Shown: piece after piece, positions 17,122-27,584 of the stretch
Position numbering within the stretch: the first letter of the stretch is position 1
How the letters are laid out: the number at the start of each line of letters is the position of its first letter
NCBI GenBank assembly: GCA_019459145.1
Contig: JAIBEK010000060.1
Span: 98,759-162,758 of the forward strand
DNA: 64,000 nucleotides
From: Arenimonas sp.
GTDB lineage: Bacteria; Pseudomonadota; Alphaproteobacteria; Rhizobiales; Rhizobiaceae
Reading direction: 5' to 3'
The notes under the pieces: generated by a model
The model's database searches: none
What the model was told of the DNA's origin: nothing
What the model saw: only the letters and a program-made list of their open reading frames with translations
Translations under genes and position numbers: made by a program

Positions 17122-18717
17122 TCAGTCTACATTGAAGATCAGCGGCTTCGCCTGCTTGATCGCGTGATGGGCGGTCAGCTTGTCGAGAACGTCCTGCTTG
17201 ACCGGCTCGTCGACATAGAGAAGCGCGATCGCATCCCCACCTTCCTTCTCGCGGCCGAGCTGGAAATTGGCGATGTTGACGCCTGCATCACCGAGCGTGG
17301 TGCCCATGAAGCCGATCATGCCGGGCACGTCGGTATTGGCAATGTAGATCATGTGCGCGCCGACATCGGCATCCATGTTGATGCCCTTGATCTGGATGAA
17401 GCGCGGCTTGCCGTCGGAGAACACGGTGCCGGCAACCGAACGGGTCTGACGCTCGGTCGTCACCGTCAGCTTGATGTAGCCGTCATAGACGCCGGTCTTG
17501 TCGCGCTTGACCTCGGAGAGCACGATACCCTTCTCCTTGATCATGATCGGAGCCGAAACCATGTTGACGTCGGAGACCTGATTGCGGATCAGGCCGGCGA
17601 GCAATGCACTGGTCAGCGCCTTGGTGTTCATCGTCGCGGTGACGCCGTCATAGAGGATCTCGATCTCCTTGATCGGGCTTTCGGTGACCTGCCCGGCAAA
17701 CGAGCCGAGCACGTCCGCCAGCCGGATGAAGGGCTTCAGGATCGGCGCCTCTTCCGCCGTGATCGACGGCATGTTGATGGCGTTGGAGACGGCACCCTTG
17801 ATCAGATAGTCCGACATCTGCTCGGCCACCTGCAGCGCCACGTTTTCCTGGGCTTCCGTGGTCGAGGCGCCGAGATGCGGGGTGCACACCACGTTCGGCA
17901 GGCCGAACAGCGGGCTCTCGGTTGCGGGCTCGACTTCGAACACGTCGAAACCGGCACCGGCGACATGGCCGGACTTGATGGCCTCGGCAAGGGCTGCCTC
18001 ATCGACCAGACCGCCGCGGGCGCAGTTGATGATACGAACACCCGGCTTGGTCTTGGCGAGTGCCTCCTTGCCGAGGATGCCGCGGGTCTTGTCGGTCATC
18101 GGCACGTGGAGCGTAATGAAATCGGCCTTGGCCAGAAGCTCGTCGAGCTCGACCTTGGTGACGCCCATCTCCTCGGCCCGTTCCTTCGACAGGAAGGGGT
18201 CATAGGCCAGCACATGCATGCCGAGCCCGATCGCCTTCTTGCAGACGATGCCGCCGATATTGCCGGCGCCGATGACGCCGAGCGTCTTGCCGGTGATCTC
18301 GACACCCATGAACTTAGACTTTTCCCACTTGCCGGCCTGGGTCGAGGCATCGGCGGCGGGAAGCTGGCGGGCGACGGCGAACATGAGCGCAATGGCGTGC
18401 TCGGCCGTGGTAATCGAGTTGCCGAACGGCGTGTTCATGACAATGATACCGCGGCGCGAGGCGGCCGGGATATCGACATTGTCGACGCCGATGCCGGCGC
18501 GGCCGATGACCTTGAGATTGGTCGCGGCAGCGATCAGCTTTTCCGTCGCCTTGGTGGCCGAGCGGATGGCGAGACCGTCATAATTGCCGATGATCTCGGC
18601 GAGCTTTTCCTTGTCCTTGCCGAGCTTCGGCTGGAAATCGACTTCAACGCCGCGATCGCGGAAGATCTGGACGGCGGTTTCCGACAATTCGTCGGATACG
18701 AGAACGCGAGGTGCCAT
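17122..18717 (-). CDS. serA: D-3-phosphoglycerate dehydrogenase
   Basis: A 531-residue enzyme for the first step of serine synthesis, oxidising 3-phosphoglycerate with NAD+. It has the catalytic/NAD domains (GVIGAGNIGGIVCKKA loop near residue 149, CARGGLVDEAAL near 230, catalytic His in CTPHLGASTTEAQ near 280). An intervening domain follows, and a C-terminal ACT domain (about 455-531, DVPGMIGFMGTTLGDAGVNI). The ~530-aa length is that of the long SerA form. It follows serC by 83 bases on the same strand, so one serC-serA unit under the serC leader is likely. Confidence 0.96.
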   Translation of the reverse strand: MAPRVLVSDELSETAVQIFRDRGVEVDFQPKLGKDKEKLAEIIGNYDGLAIRSATKATEKLIAAATNLKVIGRAGIGVDNVDIPAASRRGIIVMNTPFGNSITTAEHAIALMFAVARQLPAADASTQAGKWEKSKFMGVEITGKTLGVIGAGNIGGIVCKKAIGLGMHVLAYDPFLSKERAEEMGVTKVELDELLAKADFITLHVPMTDKTRGILGKEALAKTKPGVRIINCARGGLVDEAALAEAIKSGHVAGAGFDVFEVEPATESPLFGLPNVVCTPHLGASTTEAQENVALQVAEQMSDYLIKGAVSNAINMPSITAEEAPILKPFIRLADVLGSFAGQVTESPIKEIEILYDGVTATMNTKALTSALLAGLIRNQVSDVNMVSAPIMIKEKGIVLSEVKRDKTGVYDGYIKLTVTTERQTRSVAGTVFSDGKPRFIQIKGINMDADVGAHMIYIANTDVPGMIGFMGTTLGDAGVNIANFQLGREKEGGDAIALLYVDEPVKQDVLDKLTAHHAIKQAKPLIFNVD

Positions 18718-18800
18718 GGGAGGCCTCCTTCAAAGGGGTTCAGGTCTGATACGGGTATGGGAATGGACGGCTTCGCCTCTCGGGCGAAGCCGGATCAGTC

Positions 18801-19973
<1,173 letters not shown>

Positions 19974-19977
19974 ATAG

Positions 19978-20022
19978 ATACCCTTCCAGGTAATTAGCCT
20001 CTCGTTGGGGAGAGGTGTCCCG
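19978..20022 (-). ncRNA. serC leader RNA (cis-regulatory 5' element)
   Basis: The 5' leader of serC holds a 6-bp hairpin, CCTCTC-CCCAAC-GAGAGG, at 19998-20015. A second small stem, TACC-TGGAAG-GGTA, at 19979-19992 buries the GGAAGGG ribosome-binding site. This arrangement and sequence match the alphaproteobacterial serC motif known upstream of serC-serA operons, whose last stem overlaps the ribosome-binding site. It probably controls translation initiation; its signal is unknown. The structure is seen; the family match is from memory. Confidence 0.7.
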
Positions 20023-20141
20023 CCGCTGGAACTACGCCTGTCGAAAATCCGCGTCAAGAAAAATCGATGTCGCAGGAAGAAGATTTTTTGCCGCACGCAT
20101 CAAACTGCCCTGCCCGCCCAAAATACAGCCTGAACGCGAAA

Positions 20142-20165
20142 AGGCCGCCCACTGACGGGCGGCCT
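20142..20165 (-). terminator. rho-independent terminator after the outer-membrane protein gene
   Basis: AGGCCGCCC at 20142-20150 pairs with GGGCGGCCT at 20157-20165. Read leftward the stem is followed by a TTTT run. It sits 25 bases behind the stop. Confidence 0.75.
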
Positions 20166-20189
20166 CCTCCAAGACAAGGGATGGTGGAA

Positions 20190-21017
20190 TTACTTGTAGA
20201 CGATCGGCTCCGGCGGCGGCTGATAGGCCACCGGCTGCTCGCAACCGCCGAACATGTAGCGGGCGCCGACATGGGCCTCGTGGCTGTAGAAGCCCTTGTC
20301 GCGGCCGGGACCGCCATTGTCCTGGAAGCCGAACATGCCGCCGGCCAGCGTATGGCGGAAGCGATAGCCGACATCGGCCTTGACGTTGCAGGTGACATCG
20401 ATCGAGGCGCCGGCCATCAGCTGGTAGGCAAACCGCCAGTTGTGATAGCCCTTGTGGGTCACGGTGTCGTCGCAGCCGCCGCCATCGTCCTGGCAGGCGG
20501 TGTTGCGCAGCTTGTCCCACTTGACGTAGGCGCCGCCGATACCGCCGCCGACATAAGGGGTGATCATGCCGTAGGTGCCGATATCGACATAGGCATTGGC
20601 CATCAGGTGATAGGCGCGCATCGCCGAGACGTCGCTCGAGGTGCAGGGCTCGAGCGGCGTGCCGCAGGAACCGCTGGTCGAACCTTCAAAGTCCGACTTG
20701 AACATGTAGTCGAGGGTCAGGTCGGTGCGCAGGTAGTTGTTGACCTGGTAGCCGACGCCGACGCCGAGGGTGAAATTGTCGTCGAGGTTGGTATCGTCGA
20801 AATCGACCAGATTGCCGTTGGAGCCCTGGAAATATTCGGCACCCCGCATCTTGTTGAAGGAATAGCCGACGTCGCCGCGCAGATACCAGCCGGAGGCTTC
20901 GGTGATTTCGACCTCGGGTGCCGAGATCGGCGCGGGTTCAGGCTGATAGATGTCTGCAGAATGGGCTGCTGTGCCGGCGAGCAGGACGGCAGCCACGGCG
21001 AAAAGGCTCGTCTTCAT
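20190..21017 (-). CDS. outer-membrane beta-barrel protein (OmpA-like/Omp25-type porin family)
   Basis: A 275-residue protein with a Sec signal peptide (MKTSLFAVAAVLLAGTAAHS, cleavage near residue 20). Alternating polar/hydrophobic strands are typical of 8-stranded barrels: WYLRGDVGYSF, FTLGVGVGYQVNNYLRTDLT, PYVGGGIGGAY and KADVGYRFRH. The pattern resembles the Omp25/Omp31 surface proteins of Hyphomicrobiales. It has three internal cysteine pairs (CGTPLEPC, CQDDGGGCDD, and CNVK with CEQP) and a Pro-rich, Lys-terminated tail rather than a terminal Phe, which is unusual for a barrel protein. GGAG stands upstream of the chosen ATG. Confidence 0.8.
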   Translation of the reverse strand: MKTSLFAVAAVLLAGTAAHSADIYQPEPAPISAPEVEITEASGWYLRGDVGYSFNKMRGAEYFQGSNGNLVDFDDTNLDDNFTLGVGVGYQVNNYLRTDLTLDYMFKSDFEGSTSGSCGTPLEPCTSSDVSAMRAYHLMANAYVDIGTYGMITPYVGGGIGGAYVKWDKLRNTACQDDGGGCDDTVTHKGYHNWRFAYQLMAGASIDVTCNVKADVGYRFRHTLAGGMFGFQDNGGPGRDKGFYSHEAHVGARYMFGGCEQPVAYQPPPEPIVYK

Positions 21018-21247
21018 GGCAAGATACTCCAATATCCATCGTTGATGCACGGGCCTTCATCCGGCCAATGTTTTGATCAAGATGGATAATGAACGACAAA
21101 GGTTAAGGTGCGCTTAACTACGTCTGTTTACCTTGAAAAGCAGGGATATTCTTGCGAGCTCATAGGAAACAGAGCTTCGGTCGCACCCGTCGTGGCGCCC
21201 TGTCGCATCCCGACATTCTCCCGCCCAGGCGCTCCCGCAAACGGCAA

Positions 21248-21277
21248 AAGGGGTCGGAAGCGTGCTTCCGGCCCCTT
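21248..21277 (-). terminator. rho-independent terminator after the chemoreceptor gene
   Basis: A 14-bp near-perfect stem (AAGGGGTCGGAAGC with one G-T pair) is followed leftward by TTTT, 29 bases behind the stop of the minus-strand chemoreceptor. Confidence 0.75.
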
Positions 21278-21306
21278 CGAAAGACACTCAGTTTTGGCGA
21301 GAGGCC

Positions 21307-23625
21307 TCAGCTCGCCCGGCGCAATGGCTGGGCGCTCGCGACCGGCTGGCCGGAGGACTGGCCGCCGCCGAGCGAGAACTGCCCGAGACGCTGATCCATC
21401 TCACCCGCCTCTTGGGCGAGCCGGTGGATCGCCGCCGTCGTCTCCTCGACCATGGCCGCGTTCTGCTGCGTCATGGCATCGAGCTGGTTCACCGATCCGT
21501 TGATCTCCGACAGCGTCTGGGCTTCCTCGCGGGTTGAACTCATGATCTCGCTGATGCGGCCGTTGATCGCCAGGACGTGGGAGCCGATGCCCTGCAAGGC
21601 GGCCCCGGCCTTCTCCACGAGCGTCACACCGTGACTGACCTCCGTGGTCGACTTGGCCAGCAGGGCGGCGATCTGCTTGGCCGCCGCCGCCGAACGCTGG
21701 GCGAGTTCGCGCACTTCCTGGGCAACGACGGCAAAACCCTTGCCGCTTTCGCCGGCCCTCGCCGCCTCGACGCCCGCGTTGAGCGCCAGAAGATTGGTCT
21801 GGAAGGCAATCTCGTCGATGACCCCGATGATCTGATTGATTTCCCGCGAAGACCCCTGGATCGCCTCCATCGCGGCAATCGTCTCGCGCATGATATGGCT
21901 CGACTGTTCCGTGTCGTTCTTGGCGTTGCGGGCGATATTCTCCGCATCCTCGGCGCGGGCGATCTGTGTGCGCACGCCCTCGGTGATCGCCTTGATGGCG
22001 CTGGCCGTCTCGGTCAGCGCTGCCGCCTGGCGTTCGGTGCGTTCGGCCAATTGGTCGGCGCCGGAGCGCATTTCGTCGGACCCTTCGCGCACGGCGACCG
22101 AGTTTCCGCCGATGCCGGCGAGCGTGGCGCTGAGCGTCGACAGCGCCTTGTTGAAGTTGTGGCGGAGCGATTCGAGTTCCTGCGGGAAGGTCGTGCGTAT
22201 CTCGAAGGCCAGATCGCCGCGTGCCAGCCGGTCGAGGCCCTCGTCGAGAGCGGCGACGACCGCCTGCAGGCTCTGGGCTTCCGCTTCCCGTTCCGCCATG
22301 CGCTGGCGACGCTCGATGTCGGCCCGCTCGCGGTCGGAGCGGGTCTCGCTTTCGAGGCGCTGCTGTTCGATCAGGCCGAGGCGGAAGCGCTCGAGCGCCT
22401 TGGCCATGGTGCCGATCTCGTCGCGGCGGTCCTGGTTGGCGACGGCCTCGTCGAGCTTGCCATTGGCAACGTCACCGGTGACGGTGGCGAGTCGGGCGAG
22501 CGGGGCGAACAGCCGGCCGGTGAGATAACCCGTGGCGATCGCCATCACCGTCAGCACCACGATTGCCGTGACGAACAGCGTCATGGCGATATGCCAGGAA
22601 CCGGCACCGAGCTCGGCATGGGTCAGGCTCTCGACCACGAGATATGTATCACCGCCGTAGGAGACCGGACGACCATAGGCGTTGGCCGCGCCATCGGCAC
22701 GCTGGAACGAGGAGATGACGATCTCCTTGCCATTGATCGCTTCGGCCGGAAATCCGAAGGGTGCCGCGGAAATATCCGCAAGCTTGCCGTCGGCCGACAG
22801 GCTGATGCCGGTTCCATCCTGAGAAAGAATGGCGGCCTGCTCGCCGCTGTCGGCGTCGATCCCCTTGGAGAGGATGCTGGTGATGGCGCTGTCCTTGAGC
22901 TGGAACAGGATCGCGCCCTTGAACGAACCGAACTTGACCACCGGCACGGCGAAATAGATGTCCGGCGCCAGCGGATCGCTGCCGGCTTTCAGCCCCGAGA
23001 ATCGGGTCGGGGCGAAATCCTCGGCGGCCTTGCCGGCCTCTTCGACGCTGCGGGAAAAAGCGCGTCCGAGGCCCGTCCCGGCCAGCGGGCCGCTTGCCAC
23101 GTTCTCGGCGAAACTCTCGCCCTTCTTGAAGGAATAGATCACGTTGCCGGCCTGATCGACGATCAACAGGTCGCGGAACTGGGTGTCCTTGAGAAAGCCC
23201 GCGACCTGCGTCTGGACCGTCTCATGGCTCGAATAGTAGAAGCCGCTCGGGCCCTCCGGCTTCAGCAGCTTTTCCAGTTCGGATGGATTGGGGTTCTTGG
23301 CGATGAAGACCTCACGCAGCTCGTTGCGGGCGTCGCCGGAGGTCTTGACGATGGTGTTCCAGCCGCTCTTCATCGCGGTGATCGACTGCTGCAGGCTTTC
23401 GATCTTGGCGATCGAGGTCGCCTGGTTCTCCAATTGCGCCAGTTGTTCACTGAGAATATCGCCGCGGAAGGTGAGCGTCGAGCGCATCGACCGGAAGGTC
23501 TGCTCCTCGAACACGGCGCTGGACGTGGAATAGGCAAGCACATTCAGCAATCCGACCGACAGGACAGTCAGCAGGAGGAATATGCCGATGACCTTGGAGG
23601 ACAGCGAGTTGAAACGACTAGTCAT
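21307..23625 (-). CDS. methyl-accepting chemotaxis protein with large periplasmic sensor
   Basis: A 772-residue transmembrane chemoreceptor. The first helix (about residues 12-34, VIGIFLLLTVLSVGLLNVLA) and the second (about 350-375) enclose a ~300-residue periplasmic region that resembles a double Cache sensor. HAMP segments follow, including PLARLATVTGDVANGKLDEA. The signalling domain carries the hairpin tip [21 protein letters not shown]. The C-terminus (QPLRRAS) lacks the DWEEF tether found on the receptor at 49774. It would pass a periplasmic signal to CheA. The leftward terminator and the gap upstream suggest it is monocistronic. Confidence 0.93.
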   Translation of the reverse strand: MTSRFNSLSSKVIGIFLLLTVLSVGLLNVLAYSTSSAVFEEQTFRSMRSTLTFRGDILSEQLAQLENQATSIAKIESLQQSITAMKSGWNTIVKTSGDARNELREVFIAKNPNPSELEKLLKPEGPSGFYYSSHETVQTQVAGFLKDTQFRDLLIVDQAGNVIYSFKKGESFAENVASGPLAGTGLGRAFSRSVEEAGKAAEDFAPTRFSGLKAGSDPLAPDIYFAVPVVKFGSFKGAILFQLKDSAITSILSKGIDADSGEQAAILSQDGTGISLSADGKLADISAAPFGFPAEAINGKEIVISSFQRADGAANAYGRPVSYGGDTYLVVESLTHAELGAGSWHIAMTLFVTAIVVLTVMAIATGYLTGRLFAPLARLATVTGDVANGKLDEAVANQDRRDEIGTMAKALERFRLGLIEQQRLESETRSDRERADIERRQRMAEREAEAQSLQAVVAALDEGLDRLARGDLAFEIRTTFPQELESLRHNFNKALSTLSATLAGIGGNSVAVREGSDEMRSGADQLAERTERQAAALTETASAIKAITEGVRTQIARAEDAENIARNAKNDTEQSSHIMRETIAAMEAIQGSSREINQIIGVIDEIAFQTNLLALNAGVEAARAGESGKGFAVVAQEVRELAQRSAAAAKQIAALLAKSTTEVSHGVTLVEKAGAALQGIGSHVLAINGRISEIMSSTREEAQTLSEINGSVNQLDAMTQQNAAMVEETTAAIHRLAQEAGEMDQRLGQFSLGGGQSSGQPVASAQPLRRAS

Positions 23626-23806
23626 CTTGAACCCCGTTTGGTCGCGCCCACTCCGCGCGTGTTTTTTATGGCGTCTATCTGCGAGGAGGCACACTTCTCG
23701 CCCATAGACGCCTTACGGTCGGGATTCTTCTTTAAACGCCGGTTAAAGCCGGCGGCAAATTCTCATCACAAAGTAGAATACGCGGGTGTTCGCCCGAAAT
23801 TCCGAA

Positions 23807-24790
<984 letters not shown>

Positions 24791-24887
24791 GGCGCGGGTC
24801 CGGTCTGTAGGTCAGGGCAGAGCCCCCTATGTATGGAGCGCTGCGTCGAATGCCAGAGCCGGAATGACGACTTTCACTGATCGTCAC

Positions 24888-24916
24888 TTGAATGTTTTTG
24901 TTTTGTTCACTTAATT
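24888..24916 (+). promoter_or_regulatory. candidate ruvC promoter with degenerate LexA-type box in the spacer
   Basis: TTGAAT at 24888-24893 and TTAATT at 24911-24916 are 17 bases apart. The spacer holds GTTT-N7-GTTC at 24894-24908, one base off the alphaproteobacterial LexA consensus GTTC-N7-GTTC. The ruvC ATG follows 36 bases later. This would allow SOS control of ruvC. It is weaker evidence than the perfect box downstream. Confidence 0.45.
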
Positions 24917-24952
24917 CTGGCAGACCGGCAGACAGGAAGCTAGAGTGACGCC

Positions 24953-25465
24953 ATGCAGAACGCGATTCGAATTATCGGCATTGATCCGGGCCTCAGACGT
25001 TGCGGCTGGGGCGTCATCGAGACGCTCGGCAACTCCCTGCGCTTCGTCGCCTCAGGCACGGTGACCTCCGACGGCGACATGGATCTCGCCTCACGGCTCT
25101 GCCAGCTGCATGACGGGCTCGCGGAAGTCGTGCACGCCTATCAGCCGCACGAAGCCGCGGTCGAACAGACCTTCGTCAACAAGGACGCCGTCGCCACCCT
25201 GAAGCTCGGACAGGCCCGTGGCATCGCCATGCTGGTGCCGGCGCGTGCAGGCTTGAGAGTCGCGGAATATGCGCCGAACGCGGTGAAGAAGGCGGTGATC
25301 GGCGTCGGCCATGGCGAGAAGCAGCAGATCCACATGATGCTGAAGATCCTCATGCCCAAGGCGGAGTTCAAGGGCAATGACGCCGCCGACGCGCTCGCCA
25401 TCGCCATCTGCCACGCCCACAATCGCGGCGGCGACCGCATGCGCCAGGTGCTGGCCAGCGCCTAG
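24953..25465 (+). CDS. ruvC: Holliday junction endonuclease RuvC
   Basis: A 170-residue resolvase that cuts four-way DNA junctions during recombination repair. The four catalytic acids are in place: Asp11 in GIDPGL, Glu71 in AVEQTF, and Asp143/Asp146 in GNDAADALA. It starts the ruv locus. In this genome ruvA does not follow directly: an AbrB/PIN toxin-antitoxin pair lies in between, beginning 58 bases after the ruvC stop with its own promoter. The enzyme itself looks full length and intact. Confidence 0.96.
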   Translation: MQNAIRIIGIDPGLRRCGWGVIETLGNSLRFVASGTVTSDGDMDLASRLCQLHDGLAEVVHAYQPHEAAVEQTFVNKDAVATLKLGQARGIAMLVPARAGLRVAEYAPNAVKKAVIGVGHGEKQQIHMMLKILMPKAEFKGNDAADALAIAICHAHNRGGDRMRQVLASA

Positions 25466-25468
25466 TTT

Positions 25469-25483
25469 GTTCTTGACTTGTTC
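25469..25483. promoter_or_regulatory. perfect alphaproteobacterial LexA (SOS) box
   Basis: GTTC-TTGACTT-GTTC matches GTTC-N7-GTTC exactly, the operator bound by LexA in alphaproteobacteria. It covers the TTGACT -35 hexamer of the promoter of the first toxin-antitoxin pair, so LexA would block RNA polymerase. It begins 4 bases after the ruvC stop codon. The match is direct; LexA binding here is inference. Confidence 0.65.
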
Positions 25484-25505
25484 CGTCAGTAAGATATTTT
25501 CTTAC
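25473..25505 (+). promoter_or_regulatory. promoter of the first toxin-antitoxin pair with palindromic operator
   Basis: TTGACT at 25473-25478 and TATTTT at 25495-25500 are spaced by 16 bases. The inverted repeat GTAAGATATTTTCTTAC at 25489-25505 (6-bp arms) covers the -10, a typical place for autorepression by an antitoxin-toxin complex. The antitoxin start lies 18 bases further on. Confidence 0.6.
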
Positions 25506-25523
25506 CCCAGAAGGAGCGAGATC

Positions 25524-25775
25524 ATGCGCGTCACATCCAAAGGACAGGTCACCATACCCCGCGACTTGCGCGAACTGGTCGGCATCGAGCCGAACAGCGA
25601 GGTCGTCTTCACGGTCGAAAACGGCAAATTGACCTTGGCGCCCAAAGGCAACCGGCATTCCGATGCCGACCGCACGCGTCTCGCCGCGTTGATGCAAGCG
25701 CTTGACACACTTGAGGGAACCGGTGACCAGACAATCGATGCCGACGCCCTGATGGCCATGACGAGGGATCGCTGA
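25524..25775 (+). CDS. AbrB/SpoVT-type antitoxin of a VapBC-like pair
   Basis: An 83-residue protein with an N-terminal swapped-hairpin AbrB DNA-binding domain (MRVTSKGQVTIPRDLRELVG, residues 1-20, and the strand VVFTVENGKLTLAPKG). A C-terminal tail (about 46-83) would wrap the toxin. The ATG follows AAGGAG by 7 bases. Its stop is 3 bases from the toxin start, as usual for such pairs. It would neutralise the PIN toxin and repress its own promoter through the palindrome upstream. The pair is inserted between ruvC and ruvA. Confidence 0.9.
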   Translation: MRVTSKGQVTIPRDLRELVGIEPNSEVVFTVENGKLTLAPKGNRHSDADRTRLAALMQALDTLEGTGDQTIDADALMAMTRDR

Positions 25776-25778
25776 TCC

Positions 25779-26192
25779 ATGGCGACATTGGTCGACACGA
25801 ATGTCCTGGTCGATGTGGCGGTGCGCGACCCGGTCTGGCTCGGCTGGTCGCGCGCTGCGCTGACCCGGGCGGCGGCCGAACAGCCGCTGGTGATAAATCC
25901 GGTCATCTATGCCGAGTTTTCGGTGCGCTATGACGATATCGAGACGGTCGACCAACTGCTTCCACAATCTGATTTCCATCGCGAAGGCTTGCCCTGGGCG
26001 GCGGCCTTTGCCGCCGGCGTGGCTTTCCGCAGATACCGCAGGACCGGCGGAGCGCGCGAGCGTGTGCTGCCGGACTTCATGATCGGCGCGCATGCCGCCA
26101 TTCGCGGCTATTCGATTCTCACACGCGATCCGAAGGGCTACCGCACCTATTTCCCGATGGTTCCCCTCATCTCCCCCGAAACCCATCCCTGA
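25779..26192 (+). CDS. PIN-domain toxin (VapC-like), first module
   Basis: A 137-residue PIN-domain ribonuclease. The four acidic active-site residues are visible: Asp6 in LVDTNVLVD, Glu46 in VIYAEFSV, Asp99 in LPDFMIGAHA and Asp117 in LTRDPKG. VapC toxins cut tRNA or rRNA and stop translation when the antitoxin is lost. All catalytic residues are retained, so it may be active. It ends 12 bases before the ruvA start, so it probably shares a transcript with ruvA. It does not resemble the second PIN protein at 27180 beyond the fold. Confidence 0.9.
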   Translation: MATLVDTNVLVDVAVRDPVWLGWSRAALTRAAAEQPLVINPVIYAEFSVRYDDIETVDQLLPQSDFHREGLPWAAAFAAGVAFRRYRRTGGARERVLPDFMIGAHAAIRGYSILTRDPKGYRTYFPMVPLISPETHP

Positions 26193-26204
26193 CGGACTGT
26201 TCCC

Positions 26205-26822
26205 ATGATCGGCAAGCTCAAAGGCACCATTGACGAAATCGGCGACGACTATGCGCTGATCGACGTGCATGGCGTCTGCTACGTCGCCTTCTGCTCCGTC
26301 CGCACGCTATCGCGGCTCGGCTCGCCGGGCGAGGCAGCGGTGCTGTTCATCGAGACCTATGTCCGCGAGGACCAGTTGAAGCTGTTCGGTTTCATGACGG
26401 CGCTGGAGCGCGAATGGTTCAATCTCCTGCAGAGCGTCCAGGGCGTCGGTGCCAAGGTGGCTCTTGCGCTGCTGTCGACACTCACCCCCTCCGAACTCGC
26501 CAATGCCATCGCCCTGCAGGACAAGACGGCGGTGTCGCGCGCGCCGGGCGTCGGCCCGAAGGTGGCGATCCGCATCGTCACGGAGTTAAAGAACAAGGCG
26601 CCCGCCTTTGCCGGCGAGGCCACCGCCAATATCGGCCTCAAGCAGGAAATCGGCGAAGGCGTCGCCCCTGCCCCGGTTACCGATGCCGTCTCGGCGCTCA
26701 CCAATCTCGGCTATTCCCGCGAGCAGGCGGCCAATGCGATTTCCGCCGCCCTGAAGAACGGCGGCGAAGGCGCCGACAGCGCCAAACTGATCCGGTTGGG
26801 GCTGAAGGAGCTGTCTCGGTGA
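26205..26822 (+). CDS. ruvA: Holliday junction DNA-binding protein RuvA
   Basis: A 205-residue protein that binds Holliday junctions as a tetramer and recruits RuvB. It has domain I (OB-fold, [20 protein letters not shown]), two helix-hairpin-helix motifs ([18 protein letters not shown], about residues 74-91; [19 protein letters not shown], about 110-128) and a C-terminal domain III ([22 protein letters not shown]) that contacts RuvB. It starts 12 bases behind the first toxin gene with a weak ribosome-binding site, which suggests coupled translation. A second toxin-antitoxin pair then separates it from ruvB. Confidence 0.96.
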   Translation: MIGKLKGTIDEIGDDYALIDVHGVCYVAFCSVRTLSRLGSPGEAAVLFIETYVREDQLKLFGFMTALEREWFNLLQSVQGVGAKVALALLSTLTPSELANAIALQDKTAVSRAPGVGPKVAIRIVTELKNKAPAFAGEATANIGLKQEIGEGVAPAPVTDAVSALTNLGYSREQAANAISAALKNGGEGADSAKLIRLGLKELSR

Positions 26823-26836
26823 TTTTTCGGCAAACT

Positions 26837-26865
26837 TTGCACCCTTCGGAACTTGTGGCTATAGT
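26837..26865 (+). promoter_or_regulatory. promoter of the second toxin-antitoxin pair and ruvB
   Basis: TTGCAC at 26837-26842 and TATAGT at 26860-26865 are spaced by 17 bases, close to consensus, 30 bases before the antitoxin ATG. Three direct copies of TCGGA(A/G), at 26846, 26865 and 26884, stand exactly 19 bases apart across it and may be regulator sites. Confidence 0.55.
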
Positions 26866-26895
26866 CGGAAACCTAGGGAAATGTCGGAGCACTCC

Positions 26896-27183
26896 ATGAA
26901 AGTATGGGAAGTCACGCTGTCCCCCAAGGGCCAGATCACCATTCCGAAGGAGATGCGGGACATCCTCGGTCTACGCCCCGGCGATCAGGTCATTTATAGT
27001 GTCATTGATGGCGAGATTGTCGTCACGCCGAAGAACATTGATCTACGGGACCTCGCGGGACTGCTCGGCTCACCGCCCAATGGACCGGCAACGCTGGAGG
27101 AGATCGACAAGGCCGTCGTTGAAGCGGGCGGCGCCAGCGTTCTATCGACCGCAGGCGACGAGAAGTCGGATGTCGCGGCATGA
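26896..27183 (+). CDS. AbrB/SpoVT-type antitoxin, second module
   Basis: A 95-residue antitoxin with an AbrB domain (VWEVTLSPKGQITIPKEMRD at the N-terminus, then the strand VIYSVIDGEIVVTPKN). An extended C-terminal tail from about residue 50 should bind the toxin. I chose the second ATG because GGAG stands 6 bases upstream of it; an ATG 15 bases earlier has no usable site. The stop overlaps the toxin start as ATGA. It is distinct in sequence from the antitoxin at 25524, so the modules were probably acquired separately. It lies 73 bases after ruvA. Confidence 0.9.
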   Translation: MKVWEVTLSPKGQITIPKEMRDILGLRPGDQVIYSVIDGEIVVTPKNIDLRDLAGLLGSPPNGPATLEEIDKAVVEAGGASVLSTAGDEKSDVAA

Positions 27184-27584
27184 AGCTGGTTGGCCTCGAC
27201 ACCAACATCGTCATCCGGCTCCTCACCAACGACGATCCCGACCAGAGACGCTCAGCCCTGCTGTTCGCGGAAGGATTGGGGAAGGACTACCTTGCCTTTC
27301 TCCCGCTCATTTGCGTCGTAGAGCTCGACTGGGCGCTGAGATCGCAACTCGGCTACACTCGTCAAGACGCATCGAACGCGATATCCAAGCTTCTCCGGGT
27401 CCGAGGCCTGACGGTGGAACATCATGACCTCGTCCTAAAAGCGCTGCGGCTGGTTACCCAGAACAACGCCGATTTCGCCGACGCCCTGATTGCCGTCAGA
27501 TCCATCGAGGAAGGCTGCATCTCGGTGAAGACCTTCGACAAACGCGCGGCGTCCCGCGTACCAGGCATGGAACTCCTCGCATGA
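27180..27584 (+). CDS. PIN-domain toxin (VapC-like), second module
   Basis: A 134-residue PIN-domain ribonuclease of the type with an [18 protein letters not shown]-terminus. Active-site acids are Asp7, Glu48 (CVVELDWAL), Asp98/Asp101 (ADFADALIA) and Asp120 (KTFDKRA). Its start overlaps the antitoxin stop (ATGA), and its own stop overlaps the ruvB start (ATGA). Antitoxin, toxin and ruvB are therefore one translationally coupled chain. This is unusual, because toxin translation would feed ruvB translation. The gene is full length with no sign of decay. Confidence 0.9.
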   Translation: MKLVGLDTNIVIRLLTNDDPDQRRSALLFAEGLGKDYLAFLPLICVVELDWALRSQLGYTRQDASNAISKLLRVRGLTVEHHDLVLKALRLVTQNNADFADALIAVRSIEEGCISVKTFDKRAASRVPGMELLA

